NCBI GenBank assembly: GCA_002900995.3
Contig: CM035307.1
Location: 2,542,001-2,606,000 of the forward strand
Direction: 5' to 3'
Length of the DNA stretch: 64,000 bases
Source of the DNA: Ganoderma boninense
Taxonomy: Eukaryota; Basidiomycota; Agaricomycetes; Polyporales; Polyporaceae
Positions 1 through 11,339 of the stretch are shown here, piece after piece; within the stretch, counting starts at the first letter, position 1; the number at the start of each line of letters is the position of its first letter. The notes below the pieces were generated by a model that saw nothing but the letters and a program-made list of their open reading frames with translations, was not told where the DNA came from and did no database searches. The position numbers and the translations under genes are program-made.

Positions 1-734
1 CCTTTGCATTAGATTCTCTATCAAAGAGGGTATTCTGCCGAACACCGACCCCACGGGGAAACCGATATACGTTCCCCCCAAGACAGCGTATGTTTTACTT
101 GGCCTGGAAGTAAGGCGGCGTTCTGAAATGTATTCCGTTCCAGTATCTCGTACTCCATTCTCAACATGCAACGGGATCCGCTCTACTGGGGCCCCACAGG
201 TCTGGCATTTACCGTCCATGAACTTCTACGTCCTGACATTGCGACACGTGTCCAGCGCATGAATTCGACCCTGATCGGTTCATTGACGAGCGTGTTGGGA
301 AGTACCTCGTACCCAACCCCTTCATCTTCCTTCCGTTCAACGCCGGACCGCGCATCTGCCTGGGCCAGCAGGTCAGGAACTCTAGACATCGACACAACTC
401 CACAGGGCGGGGCACTGATGATTTCATGACTGACAGTTCGCATACAACGAGATGTCGTTCTTCATGATCCGTCTCCTCCAGAACTTCTCTTCAATGGAGC
501 TTGATCTCTCCGCTCAACCGGCGGACTCCCTCCCGCCTCCAGAATGGGCCGAGGCTGAGGGCCGCAAGGCGAAGGAGCAGCTCGCGCCCAAGTCTCACTT
601 CACGCTCTTTGCTAAGGTAGGTGCACTCGCGCGGTTCGAGAGCATTGACGAATAGCTGAAGTGACCGGATCGGAATTTGACAGGGTGGCTGCTGGGTGAA
701 GATGGGTGTGGCCGAAAACGAAGGTGTTGCGTAA
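1..734 (+). CDS. Cytochrome P450, CYP63-like, 3' end (partial)
   Basis: C-terminal part of a haem-thiolate monooxygenase; the start lies before the window. In order one sees a beta-sheet/meander segment up to about 90, a donor GTATGT and an exon resuming at [17 protein letters not shown] (about 145-211), then, after an intron, [15 protein letters not shown] and the haem loop [15 protein letters not shown] (about 321-374) with the axial Cys. After another intron comes [15 protein letters not shown], and a last short exon encodes GCWVKMG and ends in TAA at 732-734. The C-terminal layout matches the complete P450 at 8224-10797, so the two are paralogues. Such enzymes are ER-anchored and oxidise fatty acids, alkanes or xenobiotics in white-rot fungi (family knowledge); the substrate here is unknown. 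The visible part has no frame break. Confidence 0.9.
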
Positions 735-1150
735 GATTCCGAAAGACGCTGTCCGCACCAGAAGCTGAGTCCGTGAGTGAAGAATCGAATAAACGTGTAA
801 TATAGCAACAACTTTACCATTGTATGTCATGCAATGTCTTTTCCACCGATATGTGAACGTTCGCGAATCACGCGAGCATCATATTCGGGAGGCCATGAAT
901 TCGACATCCTCGGAACGGAGGCAGCGGAGCGCCCAGGATTGGGAGATCTGGGAGCGAGATCAAATACACTGATCGATTTGGCCGAGTGCTGAGCGCTGAG
1001 ATCCGAGTCAAGCAAGGCGCGTCTGGCGTGGACGGTCTATTGACTCCTGCAGATAACTATCGTCGCCACTACTCTCAGCTCTCATTCGTCATCTTCGAAT
1101 CGCGAGGGAAGACAACGAGTCGCGCTCAGCACACTGCCCAAATTTCGTTA
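735..1150. other. Intergenic, P450 3' side to GlnRS promoter
   Basis: No gene seen. It holds the 3' flank of the P450 and the upstream region of the synthetase. A pyrimidine-rich stretch at about 1060-1100 lies shortly before the GlnRS start, as is common for well-expressed basidiomycete genes. Confidence 0.5.
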
Positions 1151-3958
1151 ATGGCTCCAAAGGCGGACTCACCCGAGACGGCCGAGCTCGTAGACCTCTT
1201 CAAGAAGATTGGACTCACCCAGTCCAAGGCGGCGGAGGCAGCCAAGAGCCCTAAGAGCGCGACTACCCTCAAGGGTATAATCGAAGCTCACGATCTTCTA
1301 AACAAGAACCTTGACGAGAAGCAGGCGGTATTGCTCGCTGCCCTCGCTGTCCAGGGAAGCAAACTCGGGGACGGGGAACGGAGCTACGCCGTTGGTGCCG
1401 TCTTGGATGGTCGTCTGAAGACCACTGACCAGGTCTCAGGTGAGCGCGAGTGGTTTATCTCGCGAGGGCATTCGAGATGTAACGATTCTGCTGTGTAATA
1501 GAGGCGGTCAAGTACCTCGATGGCCGTACCCTTCCTGTGGATCAGACAGACTTCGATAAGAGCACGGGTGTTGGTGAGTATGCCGCTGCATCAGATTCAG
1601 AATATAGATATGGAGGGGTTTTCTGGCAGGCTTCAGCATCACGGCCGAACAACTCGCTGCGCGCGTGAAGGACTACGTTACATCCAGTGCTTACACTGGG
1701 TGGAACAACCTCGGGGCCGCGATCGGCGGTCTGAAGGGCACGGATCTTCGCTGGGCGAATGCACTGGAGCTCAAGAATGCAGTAGAGAGTGCTTTCATCG
1801 AGAAGTTCGGTGCGAAGCAGAGCGGTAAGCCTGCACCCAAGGTACGCTCCACACACAACTTTCGCGGTACCAGATAAATGATATCTTAACAGGAGGCGAA
1901 GAAAGAACCCGCTAACGCGGCCAAGGCACCCTCTGAGCCTGCTGCATCCGCGTCCTCCTCGCGTTCTGTCTTCCAGGAGGGCTTCCTGGGTCATCTCCAC
2001 AAGGTCGGCGACAACCCTCAGATCCATCCTCACCTCCGGGAACAGCACCTTGGTGCGACGAAGGGTGTCGTCCACACTCGTTTCCCTCCCGAGCCAAATG
2101 GCTTCCTTCACATTGGGCACTCAAAAGCCATCTTCGTGAACTTCGGCTACGCCGCACATCATGGTGGCCACTGCTACCTCCGTTACGACGATACCAACCC
2201 AGAAGCTGAGGAAGGCAGGTACTTCGAGAGCATCCTGGAGACTGTGCGGTGGCTCGGGTTCGAGCCGTGGAAAATCACATATTCAAGCGACTACTTCGAC
2301 AACCTACACGAACTTGCCGTAGATTGCATCCGCAGGGATAAGGCGTACGTCTGCCATTGTACAGGTAAGTGAATTAAATTTGCGTATCGGTCCTCATCTC
2401 ATTGCGGCCTTAGCGGAAGAGATCTTCGCGAACAGAGGAGGGGAGGAGCGCGGTCCTCGAAAAGCTTGCATCCATCGGACAAGACCTGTAGATGAGTCAC
2501 TGGCGGAGTTCGAGAAGATGAAGAACGGTGAATACCAGCCAGGACAAGCCATTCTGCGGATGAAGCAGGATCTCGAGTCGGGCAATACGATGATGTGGGA
2601 CCTAGTGGCCTACCGTGTTCTCCTCACGCCTCACCACAGAACACATGACAAGTGGAAGATCTATCCCACATACGACTTCACTCACTGTTTGTGCGATAGC
2701 TTCGAGAACATCACGTAAGTGTCTTGTCCATCCTCCCAGTGTTGACATCTTCTTACACTACCCCTCCAGGCACTCCCTATGCACCACAGAATTCATCGCC
2801 TCGCGCGAGTCATACGAGTGGCTTTGCGATGCGTTGGAGGTTTATAAGCCCCGTCAATCTGAGTACGGCCGCCTCAACCTCACCGGGACGATTATGTCAA
2901 AACGAAAGATCCTTGCGCTTGTCAAGGAGGGTCATGTTCGTGACTGGGATGATCCCCGTCTGTACACTCTCATTGCGCTTCGACGTCGTGGTATCCCCCC
3001 TGGTGCTATCCTTTCATTCGTCAGCGGCCTCGGCGTTTCCACGGCACCATCAAATATCCAAACTGTTCGCTTTGAGCAGGCAATTAGACAATACCTGGAA
3101 AGCACCGTCTCGCGGCTACTCATGGTATTACGACCAGTGAAAGTCACTATCGAGAATCTTCCAGAGGACTTCTTGCTCTGGCTGGAAAAGCCCCTTCATC
3201 CGAAGGTCCCTGAGCTAGGCACCTCCAAGGTTCCCCTGACGCGTACGATTTACATCGACGCAGACGACTTCCGTTTCGAGGATTCCAAAGATTACTTCCG
3301 CCTTGCCCCAGGGAAGACCGTCGGTCTCTTCCAGGCCCCTTGGCCCGTCACCTATGTCTCCCACAAGACCGACTCCGCCAGCGGCCAGGTCACGGAGATC
3401 GTGGTCCGCGCGGAGAACGAGAGTGCTCCCAAGAAGCCCAAGGCCTTCATCCAGTGGGTTGCAGAGCACCGCGCGTCGGGTAGCCCGGTGGTGATCGATG
3501 AGACGCGCATCTTCCACCAGCTGTTCAAGAGCGAGAACCCGTCTGCGGCCGTGCCCGACTTCCGCGCCGACATCAACCCGGACTCCCTCGAGGTCGTCAA
3601 GGGGGCGATGGTGGAGGTGGGATTCTGGCAGCTGGCGAAGAAGGCGTACGCAGACGCGAAAGCGGAGAGCAAGCGCCGCACGGATGCTGCGCTGAAAGTG
3701 ACCGCGGAAGCCAAGGGCCCTGTCATGGACGGCGCGCCTACGCACGAGCACGACGACACGCCCAAGGCGACGAGCGAGCAGCTGATCGGGAAGGAGGTTA
3801 TCAGGTTCCAGGGCCTGCGGGTGGCGTACTTTACGGTGGACAGGGATGCGAAGTTGGCATGCTTGGAGGACGGGGTGGAGGCGGGCAGGAAGGAGGGTGA
3901 CTACCTCGTGCTGAACAGGATCGTCAGCTTGAAGGAGGATTCGGGAAAGGCGGCATGA
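1151..3958 (+). CDS. GLN4: Glutaminyl-tRNA synthetase, cytosolic
   Basis: Class I synthetase charging tRNA-Gln with glutamine in the cytosol. About 840 residues in six exons, close to yeast Gln4. The start at 1151 opens the eukaryote-specific N-terminal RNA-binding domain ([18 protein letters not shown]). After a linker comes the Rossmann catalytic domain with the HIGH-type motif [18 protein letters not shown] (about 2073-2130) and the KMSKS-type motif GTIMSKRK (about 2890). The HIGH context with PPEPNG distinguishes GlnRS from most GluRS. The C-terminal anticodon-binding beta barrels run from about 3100 to the stop at 3956-3958. Introns are GT-AG, about 47-61 nt, near 1440, 1575, 1842, 2366 and 2715. 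Reading frame is continuous throughout. A 178-codon antisense ORF at 3215-3751 is a shadow of the GC-rich exon. Confidence 0.96.
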
Positions 3959-4339
3959 ACTACACTGAGGATGTAATACGATGATGTTTTAGTGGCGAGA
4001 ATTTTCAGTGATGCACGATGGTGTTGTTCAACAAACGAAGTCGCGCGCGGAAAGGATGGCGATTTAGTGGCGCACGCCAGTCGTTCCAGATCTGAGATAC
4101 AGGTAGCGCTTGCACTTGTTTGGCAAGAGCCTTGGCATCTAACAAGGACAAATACACAGGGATCACGTGGTGGACTGCCGAAAGCGCGTTCGCGTCGGAG
4201 GAGCAGGAGCAGACTGGGTGGCTATTGCGTTTGCAGAATCGTGTCTTCAACGCTTTTCGTCCTTGGATTTCCATCTACGCCGCCGGATTTCATGTCTAGA
4301 GACTGTGCACTGGCTTTGCTGAACCACGACTAGTCTCCC
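3959..4339. other. Intergenic, GlnRS to CPSF2
   Basis: About 380 bases with no coding signal I can support; terminator side of GlnRS and promoter side of the CPSF2 gene. Confidence 0.5.
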
Positions 4340-7300
4340 ATGATCACTTTCACTCCCCTGTCGGGTGCCGCTCGCTCCGACCACACAGTTCCCTTGGCAT
4401 ACGTCCTACAAGTTGATGATGTGCGCATTCTCCTGGACTGTGGATCTCCGGACTGGTGTCCAGAAACAACCAAAGCCGAAACGGAGGAGGGCGAGGGTCC
4501 CGCATGGGAAAAGTACTGTGATTCTCTGAAAGAGTACGTATTTACCACTAGTCCTGTGAGACATGCATTCATTCTTGTACATGCACCTAGATGTGCTCCT
4601 TCGGTAGACCTTGTGCTGCTGTCTCATGGGGACTTGTCGCATTCTGGTCTATATCCCTATGCTCATGCGAACTGGGGTCTCACTGCTCCTGCGTATACTA
4701 CCCTGCCTGTTCAAGCCATGGCCCGAGTTGCAGCTTCCAGAAGACGTTGAAGGCATTCGCGATGAACAGGATGTCGGCGACAATCTACCCGCTGATGACG
4801 GCGAACTGGAAACTGGGGAAGATATGTCCGCCTCACCGACCCCACATGATGGCGCCTCTTTGGCCTCTCCCTTAGGAGCGAAGCGACGCAAGTACGTAGC
4901 AACAATGCAGCAAGTTGTTGATGCCTTCGACTCCGTAAACGTTCTAAGATACTCCCAACCATGTCACCTCCAAGGTACGTCTCCACACCCATGAGTTCTG
5001 CTGTCGTATTTCTGAGCCCTGTTCCCATCCATGCAGGCAAGTGCCAAGGCTTGACTATCATTCCTTTCAACGCTGGTCACTCTCTTGGAGGTACCATATG
5101 GAAGATTCGCTCTCCGTCAGCAGGTACTATCTTGTATGCTGTCGACATGAACCACATGCGGGAACGACATTTGGACGGGACTGTTCTTATTCGACAAGCT
5201 TCTGCCGGTGGGGCGTCTTCGAGAGTTTGGCTAGGCCGGATCTCCTCATTACCGATGCAGAGCGTGCTAGCGTGACAACAGCGCGCCGGAAGGACAGGGA
5301 TGCGGCGCTGCTAGGCAAGTCTATGGCGAGCTATACGCTCAAGAGTTTTATTGAACGCCAATTGTCCGTTTAGATTGCGTCACTGCGACTCTATCGTCGC
5401 GGAATTCTTTACTGTTGCCATGCGACTCAAGTAGCAGGGTCCTGGAACTGCTAGTCTTGCTCGACCAGCACTGGAATTACTCCCGGTTAAAATACCCGAT
5501 CTGTCTCCTGTCGCGCACCGGCCAGGAGATGCTTACATTCATCCGTAGTATGATGGAGTGGTTCGGTGGCACCATCAGCAAAGAGGATGTCGGCGAGAAC
5601 GGCACAGACGGGAGGCGAGACCGGCGAAGACGCGACGATGACCATGACGAAGAGGCTTTGGGGGCCTTCGCGTTGCGGTTCAGGTGAGCAGTCCCGCACC
5701 CCTTAACTTTGTCTACTTGTGGTCTGTGCTCATCTGTCTCTGTCACCAGGCACGTTGAGTTCTTCCTCAGCCCTCAAGCCCTCATGTCGACCTACTCATC
5801 CAAGGACCCGAAGCTAATACTCGCCGTCCCGGCCACGCTCTCACATGGTCCCTCTCGCACGGTCTTCGCCGAATTCGCGGAAATCCCTGATAACGTCGTC
5901 CTTCTCACTGGGCGTAGTGAACCAGGCACTCTGGGGCGGTTCCTCTTCGACAAGTGGAATGACTCTCAACGAGAAGAAGCCAAATGGGACCGAGGGAAAA
6001 TCGGGAGCAATATCATGATGGACGGGGTCCTTCGCCTTGAGGTGCGCTCTTACTCTTCTCTTCCTTACAGCGGTAGCAACAAAAGGTCTAATACATTCCT
6101 CCGACCACGTGCTCTTGCACGCGCAGATGCACTCAAAGGTGCCGCTCCAGGGCGCAGAACTAGAAGAGTTTCTGGCGAAGGAGCGCGCGGCCCGCGAGAA
6201 GGCCGCGGCCCAGCAGGCGGCGCTTGCTCGCAACCAGCGCATGTTGGAGGCGGACGAGGCGGAGAGCGACTCGGACGACGAGAGCGATTCGTCAAATTCG
6301 GACTCGGAGGAAGAGAACGAGGTCGAACGTACGCTTGGGGACGACTTTATGGACACCACGGAGGAGGGTGCCAAGCCCGCACGGAACGGGCGCGCGAAAC
6401 GGAAGCGCGGGCAGGGCGTCGACGGGGATGGGGACTGGGCGATGGGCGGGAACGAACCCGACGAGGGCGTGACAAGGATCTCGTTCGACATTTATCTGAA
6501 GGGGAACGTGGCGAAGGCGACGTCATTCTTCAAGAGCGCTGAGGGGCAGACGCAGCGGTTCAGGATGTTTCCATATGTGGAAAAGAAGAGGAGGGTGGAC
6601 GAGTATGGGGAGACGGTGGATGTCGGGATGTGGCTGAGGAAGGGGAAGGCGCTGGAGGAGGATACCGAAAGCGAGGAGGTGAAGGAGGCTAAGAAGCGGA
6701 AAGAGGAGGAAGAAGCAAAGGTTAGGATGGATCATTCGTGTAACAAACAGGATGCTGACGACTATGACCCTTGCACCTACAGAAAACGCCTCGAGAGCCG
6801 CCATCAAAATTCGTCACGACAATCGCGGAAGTGCAGCTCGCATGTCGTTTGTTTTTCGTTGACTTGGAGGGGTTGAACGACGGACGTGCAGTCAAGACTA
6901 TCGTGCCCCAAGTCAACCCAAGAAAGATGGTGAGAGTCGCATTGCATCCGAAGTCATGCTACTAAACCTTCGTTCGCTACCAGATTCTTGTACATGCACC
7001 TGCTACTGCTACCGACGCGCTGATTGAAAGTTGTGCGAACATCAAGGCCATGACCAAGGAGATCTACGCTCCTGCACAGGGTGATACGGTCCAGATCGGT
7101 CAACACACGAACAGTTTCTCAATATCCTTGAGCGATGAGCTTCTGGCCTCTCTCAAGATGTCGAGGGTGAGTCACATGTCTATTCACCGGGCCCCGGTTT
7201 TTCGGCTGAGCGTTCCTATGACAGTTTGAGGATAACGAAGTCGGATACGTTTCCGGGCGTGTGTCCAGCCTCGCGTCATCGACGATCCCTGTGCTGGAGC

Positions 7301-7662
7301 CGGCAGCAATCTCGCATTTCCAATCAGCGTCTACCCCACACAAGCCTCTCCGGGGTCGGACGTTGGGTTGCCGCCCCACCCAATCTCTTCCGCAGTCGAC
7401 GATGATCGGTGAACTCAAACTGACCTCGCTTAAGACGCGTCTAGCATCCATTGGCGTGCAGGCTGAGTTAGTCGGGGAGGGTGTGCTGATCTGCGGTGCA
7501 GCGGCGAAGAAGGGGGCAAGCATAACCTTGGACTCGCTCGGCGACTCTGTAGCGGTGAGGAAGACAGCTCGGGGTCGTGTTGAAGTTGAGGGTTCAGTGT
7601 CGGAGGTCTACTATGTTGTTCGTAGAGAGGTGTACAGTCTTCTTGCGCTTGTTGCAGCGTAA
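4340..7662 (+). CDS. CFT2: CPSF2 / Cft2 (CPSF100), cleavage and polyadenylation factor
   Basis: Subunit of the nuclear pre-mRNA 3'-end processing complex, the pseudo-nuclease partner of CPSF73. The start gives MITFTPLSGAARSDHTVPLA, then a metallo-beta-lactamase fold with SHGDLSHSGLYPYA in place of the catalytic HxHxDH, as expected for the inactive CPSF100 subunit. The beta-CASP part contains GLTIIPFNAGHSLGGTIWK (about 5050-5106), MRERHLDG and LARPDLLITDAERASV, then an acidic insert (about 6240-6330) and the C-terminal domain ending at TAA 7660-7662. One intron (5315-5373) has a GC donor. Two frame breaks are seen: near 4731-4740 (coding resumes as PEDVEGIRDEQ one base out) and in the G run 5210-5213, where five G would give the family sequence GGGVFE. 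As the gene is essential in known eukaryotes, I read these as probable assembly indels. Confidence 0.93.
5315..5373 (+). other. GC-AG intron in CPSF2
   Basis: The donor is CTAG|GCAAGT and the acceptor is CCGTTTAG. Removing these 59 bases joins RDAALLD to CVTATLSSRNSLLLPCDSS in one frame, as the family requires. No GT donor gives that join. Confidence 0.8.
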
Positions 7663-8223
7663 TGCATTTGTTACCCTGTCGTGGGTTCACGTTCACCGTC
7701 GTTCAGGCCTGAGGAGCCGGCGCTCGAATACTTGGATGAAGGTGTTGTGCGACCCGGGTATCCCAATAACCGGCACCGGAGCTGTGACCCTGTCAATAGC
7801 GCAGTCGGTAGCCGCAGTCGCGCTCTCCCACCACGGCAAATGCCGACACCGAATACTCCTTTTTCCGCCAACTATGAGCCATGTCCGAAGAAGAATGAAG
7901 CCGGCTCTCGGAATGTGGGCAGGACGAAATGTTCCGATTTCTGCGTAGTTCCTGGTCTAAAACTTTGCCTTCGAGTCACATTCCCGTCCAGATCTGGTGG
8001 CAGTTCCTGAGGCTTATTTATGTGGTGCATGTGGGGGAAGGTTTCTTCCCCGGACCCTTTCACCGTTCCTTCGGTCTATCCATAACGTTGATCACCAGCC
8101 GACGGAGACTTCGCGCCAAGGGTCAGTCCGTCCCTTTCCAGACTCCGAAATCTTCTTATATACTTACCCTCATCGCCCTACAGTCTCACATCCATCTTCC
8201 AAAAACGAGCTTTTTCCTCAACA
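7663..8223. other. Intergenic, CPSF2 to P450
   Basis: About 560 bases with no supported gene. A TATA-like stretch (TTATATAC, about 8156) lies roughly 65-70 bases before the P450 start and is a possible core promoter. Confidence 0.45.
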
Positions 8224-10797
8224 TGCCGAGGTCGCTGGCATCAAAACTCCCACCTGGGCTTCCTTACACCCTCCGCCTTACCGTCGTCAGCCTTCTCCCT
8301 GTCGCAGTTATTCTCGTCATTGTCTACTTCCTCCGGACTTTCGGCGATGTGGACGTTTCATCTCTCCTCGTCGCGCTGGTTGCAACTGCCAGTATCCCAG
8401 CGGCGTACGCGGCCCGCGTTGCGTACATGCACTGGAGCATCCCCAGACGCGCTGCCCGTATGGGTGCCGTGTTGCCACCACGCTGGGACGGGAAGTCTGT
8501 CGGTAATAGGGATATCCTTCAACACGTTCTCGACCGGTATCTCAAGGGATATCCTGGTACGCACTTCTTTCCTTCCTTATTTTGCCTACCAAATGCTCAC
8601 CTCTTTGTTTGGACTCTAGGCGATGGATTCTGGGATAAGGTAGACCAACTGGGCCATCTACATTCGATAAGCATATTTTGGGATCCCATATATCTCACGA
8701 CGGATGTCAACGTTATTAAGGTACAGCTTTGGTCACTCACTCAGAACATGCAACTAACCCATTGTCGTGTGCCAAGACGGTACTTGCTACGGACTTCCAA
8801 TCGTTCCCGAAAGGTGCGGCTAGGCGCTTTTTCAACGCCCCCGCGGTTTTGACCTTCTGTATAGGCGAGTTCTTTAAGGACACGATGAACACAGTCCTCG
8901 GCGATGGGGTCTTCAATGCTGATGGTATGAATGTGCTTCATTATCGTCGGATGAATCTCAACCCCTGCATCTCAACCCAGGCGAATTGTGGAAATTTCAT
9001 CGCGCCATGACTCGGCCGTATTTCTCTCGCGATAGGATCTCCCATTTCGAAATGTTTGACCGTCACGCAGGTGAGAAGTCCGACTTCATTTACCATTCAG
9101 AACATGGTTGACCTGTCCATGTAGACGTAGCCCTGAGGAAGATGAAGGAACGGTTCCGTGGCGGGTACTCGCTCGACTTCCAGGACCTCATCTCACGCTT
9201 CACCATGGATAGCGCCACCGAGTTCCTTTTCGGTAACTGCGTCCACGCTCTCAAATCGGACTTGCCGTACGCCCACAATGTTCCCTTCGCTCCCCGGGTC
9301 TCGCAGCAGCAGAACGCGGCGGATAGGTTCTCGGCGGCCTTTGCGGCTGCTCAGTACCTCATCTCCATGCGCGCCCTTATCGGCTGGACGTGGCGGCTGA
9401 AGGAGCTTTTCCACGACGTCACCAAGCAGCCCATGGCAGTGGTGGATGAATACCTGAAACCTATTCTGGAGGAGGCCGTCCGGAAGAACCGTAATTCGAC
9501 TGAGAACACTGAGAAGTCTCAGCAGGACGGGTCGGATGAGAACGAGACGTTGCTGGATCATTTGGCCAAGTACACAGACGGTGGGTCAGGCTTTGGCGTA
9601 CGACCTCATTTCTTGCGGCGCGCTTACGTGTTGGGATAGACCCTACCATCCTCCATGACGAGACGCTAAACATCATGATTGCCGGCAGAGATACGGTGGG
9701 GGAGTCCACAGCCGAGTGTTGCAAGATGACTGACCCTGATGCAGACTGCGGCGACGCTGTCCTTCGCTGTCTACCTCCTGTGCATGTACCCGGAAGTCTT
9801 TAGGAGAGTTGCGGGCGGAGGTTATAGATCACATCGGCCCTACCCAGATGCCAACCTTCGATGACATCAAGTCAATGAAGTATCTGAGGGCCGTCATCAA
9901 TGGTGAATCTGATTATTCCTCGCATGGTATATGGTCACTGACGTCCGTGTCAGAAACGTTGCGGTTGTATCCTGTGGTGTAGGTGTTTTTCGTTGTTCTA
10001 TTGCTTTTGAGGAGATTCTAATAACTGAACATTGGAAACGTTAGTCCGTTCAACTTCCGGTAAGGTTCTACAGTTTGCACGACGACCTGCATTGCTAATG
10101 ACATTTCAGGACGGCTTCCCGTGACACTACGATCCCGAATCCGGACCCGACCAAGCCTCCTATCTTCGTTCCTGCAGGAGTCGGGTGAGGACAGGTCAAC
10201 TTCAGAAGGTTATTCACATTCTGACACCGTTTAGTGTTTCTTATTCGGTCTTCCTGATGCACCGCCGCAAGGACTATTGGGGCCCCGACGGCAAGTCACC
10301 GCCAGACTTTTCGATACGATACTAAATTTATCATCCATCTAGCTCTCTTCTTTGACCCGGACCGATTCCTTGATGAACGTCTTAACAAATACTTCGTTGG
10401 CAATCCGTTCATTTTCCTGCCGTTCAACGCTGGACCGCGGATCTGCCTTGGGCAACAGGTACGGCCCGTCATTCTCGGACGCACGCTTGCACATCTCACC
10501 CAACTGACTCGTGGAACAGTTCGCATACAACGAGATGTCGTTCTTCCTCATCCGCTTGCTGCAGCACTTTTCTCATATGGAACTTGATCTCGACGCCCAA
10601 CCTCCGGAAGCGCGGCCTCCGTCCGAATGGGCTGGCAGCGAGGGCCAGCGCGGTGTCGAGAAGATCATGCCTCGGATGCATCTTACGTTGTACATCGAGG
10701 TATGTCTTGACCGTAATATCACTGTCTGCATATATCTTATTGGCGATGATAGGGTGGCCTATGGGTCAAGATGACCGAGGCAGAGAAAGCGACATAG
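8224..10797 (+). CDS. Cytochrome P450, CYP63-like (one apparent frame break)
   Basis: Membrane-anchored monooxygenase of about 600 residues in at least twelve exons. The start at 8224 is followed by hydrophobic segments ([26 protein letters not shown]). Then come [19 protein letters not shown] (C-helix), a long variable loop, the I-helix AGRDT|TAATL split by an intron, [14 protein letters not shown] (K-helix ExxR), [13 protein letters not shown], the haem loop [15 protein letters not shown] (about 10405-10458) and the last exon [17 protein letters not shown] at 10795-10797. A 15-nt exon (10045-10059) and a GC-AG intron (10291-10342) are present. At 9801-9810 the frame shifts by one base between PEVFRR and [11 protein letters not shown]. 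This is an assembly indel or recent inactivation. CYP63 assignment is by resemblance; enzymes of that family oxidise fatty acids, alkanes and aromatics. Confidence 0.9.
10045..10059 (+). other. 15-nt microexon in P450
   Basis: Bases 10045-10059 lie between TTAG and GTAAGG and complete PVV-PFNFR-TASRD, the conserved stretch after the K-helix. Skipping it would remove five residues next to the haem-side sheet. Confidence 0.8.
10291..10342 (+). other. GC-AG intron in P450
   Basis: The donor is GACG|GCAAGT and the acceptor is CCATCTAG. Splicing gives [13 protein letters not shown], the expected P450 meander, whereas reading on stops within a few codons. Confidence 0.82.
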
Positions 10798-11339
10798 AAT
10801 TTCAATCAAAAGTGAGCGCATATATCCAGCATCTTTCCCTTTCATCCTTCCTTACGCCTCTACCCCAGGCCATAAAGTTCACTCGGCTATCCGGGAATTC
10901 AAATTGTCCTTTCGTCATGCAACGTCGTCACTCGTCATAGTACTGTTCTAGGTAAAGTTTGCGTGAAGTGCGGACGAGATGAGTCCGCTGTGTCAATGTA
11001 TAACATAATTTCTCTACGCGTCATACCAAACTTTTTCCAAGCTCTTTCCCCCTGAGTTTTGTGCTCCCCAACATGTGAGAGGACGTGGCGAAATTGAGGA
11101 CGGATTCCTTACGGCGAGCACATCATAGCTATGCGTTTGGTGGCATCACCCTATATCATTCTCCCAACGCTCATCTCCGTCTGCGCGGATACCACATGTC
11201 TCTTTTCTCGTCCATCCGCATTCTGGCCTGTGTACTTGTCGTGTCACCTTGTGTGACAGCCGGGGACAGCACACTCAGAGACATGCTGCCAAGGCCGCGA
11301 CGCACGCGCAAATGATAACCTGGGCTCCTGCGGTCCGAG
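10798..11339. other. Intergenic between P450 and P450 relic
   Basis: No intact gene. Short open stretches at about 11085-11315 may be the worn 5' part of the neighbouring pseudogene, but I cannot align them by eye. A hairpin at 10970-10988 has no RNA motif. Confidence 0.4.

Noticed and set aside
3215..3751. 178-codon minus-strand open frame
   Set aside because: Lies opposite the anticodon-binding part of GlnRS and has no features of its own.
5709..6542. 277-codon open frame on the plus strand
   Set aside because: Its first half is a CPSF2 exon, but it then runs through an intron donor into a wrong frame; the true continuation starts at the acceptor near 6127.
10970..10988. Hairpin GCGGAC...GTCCGC near a GATGAG, reminiscent of a hammerhead ribozyme
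   Set aside because: The conserved CUGANGA and GAAA core is missing on both strands; it is just a short inverted repeat.
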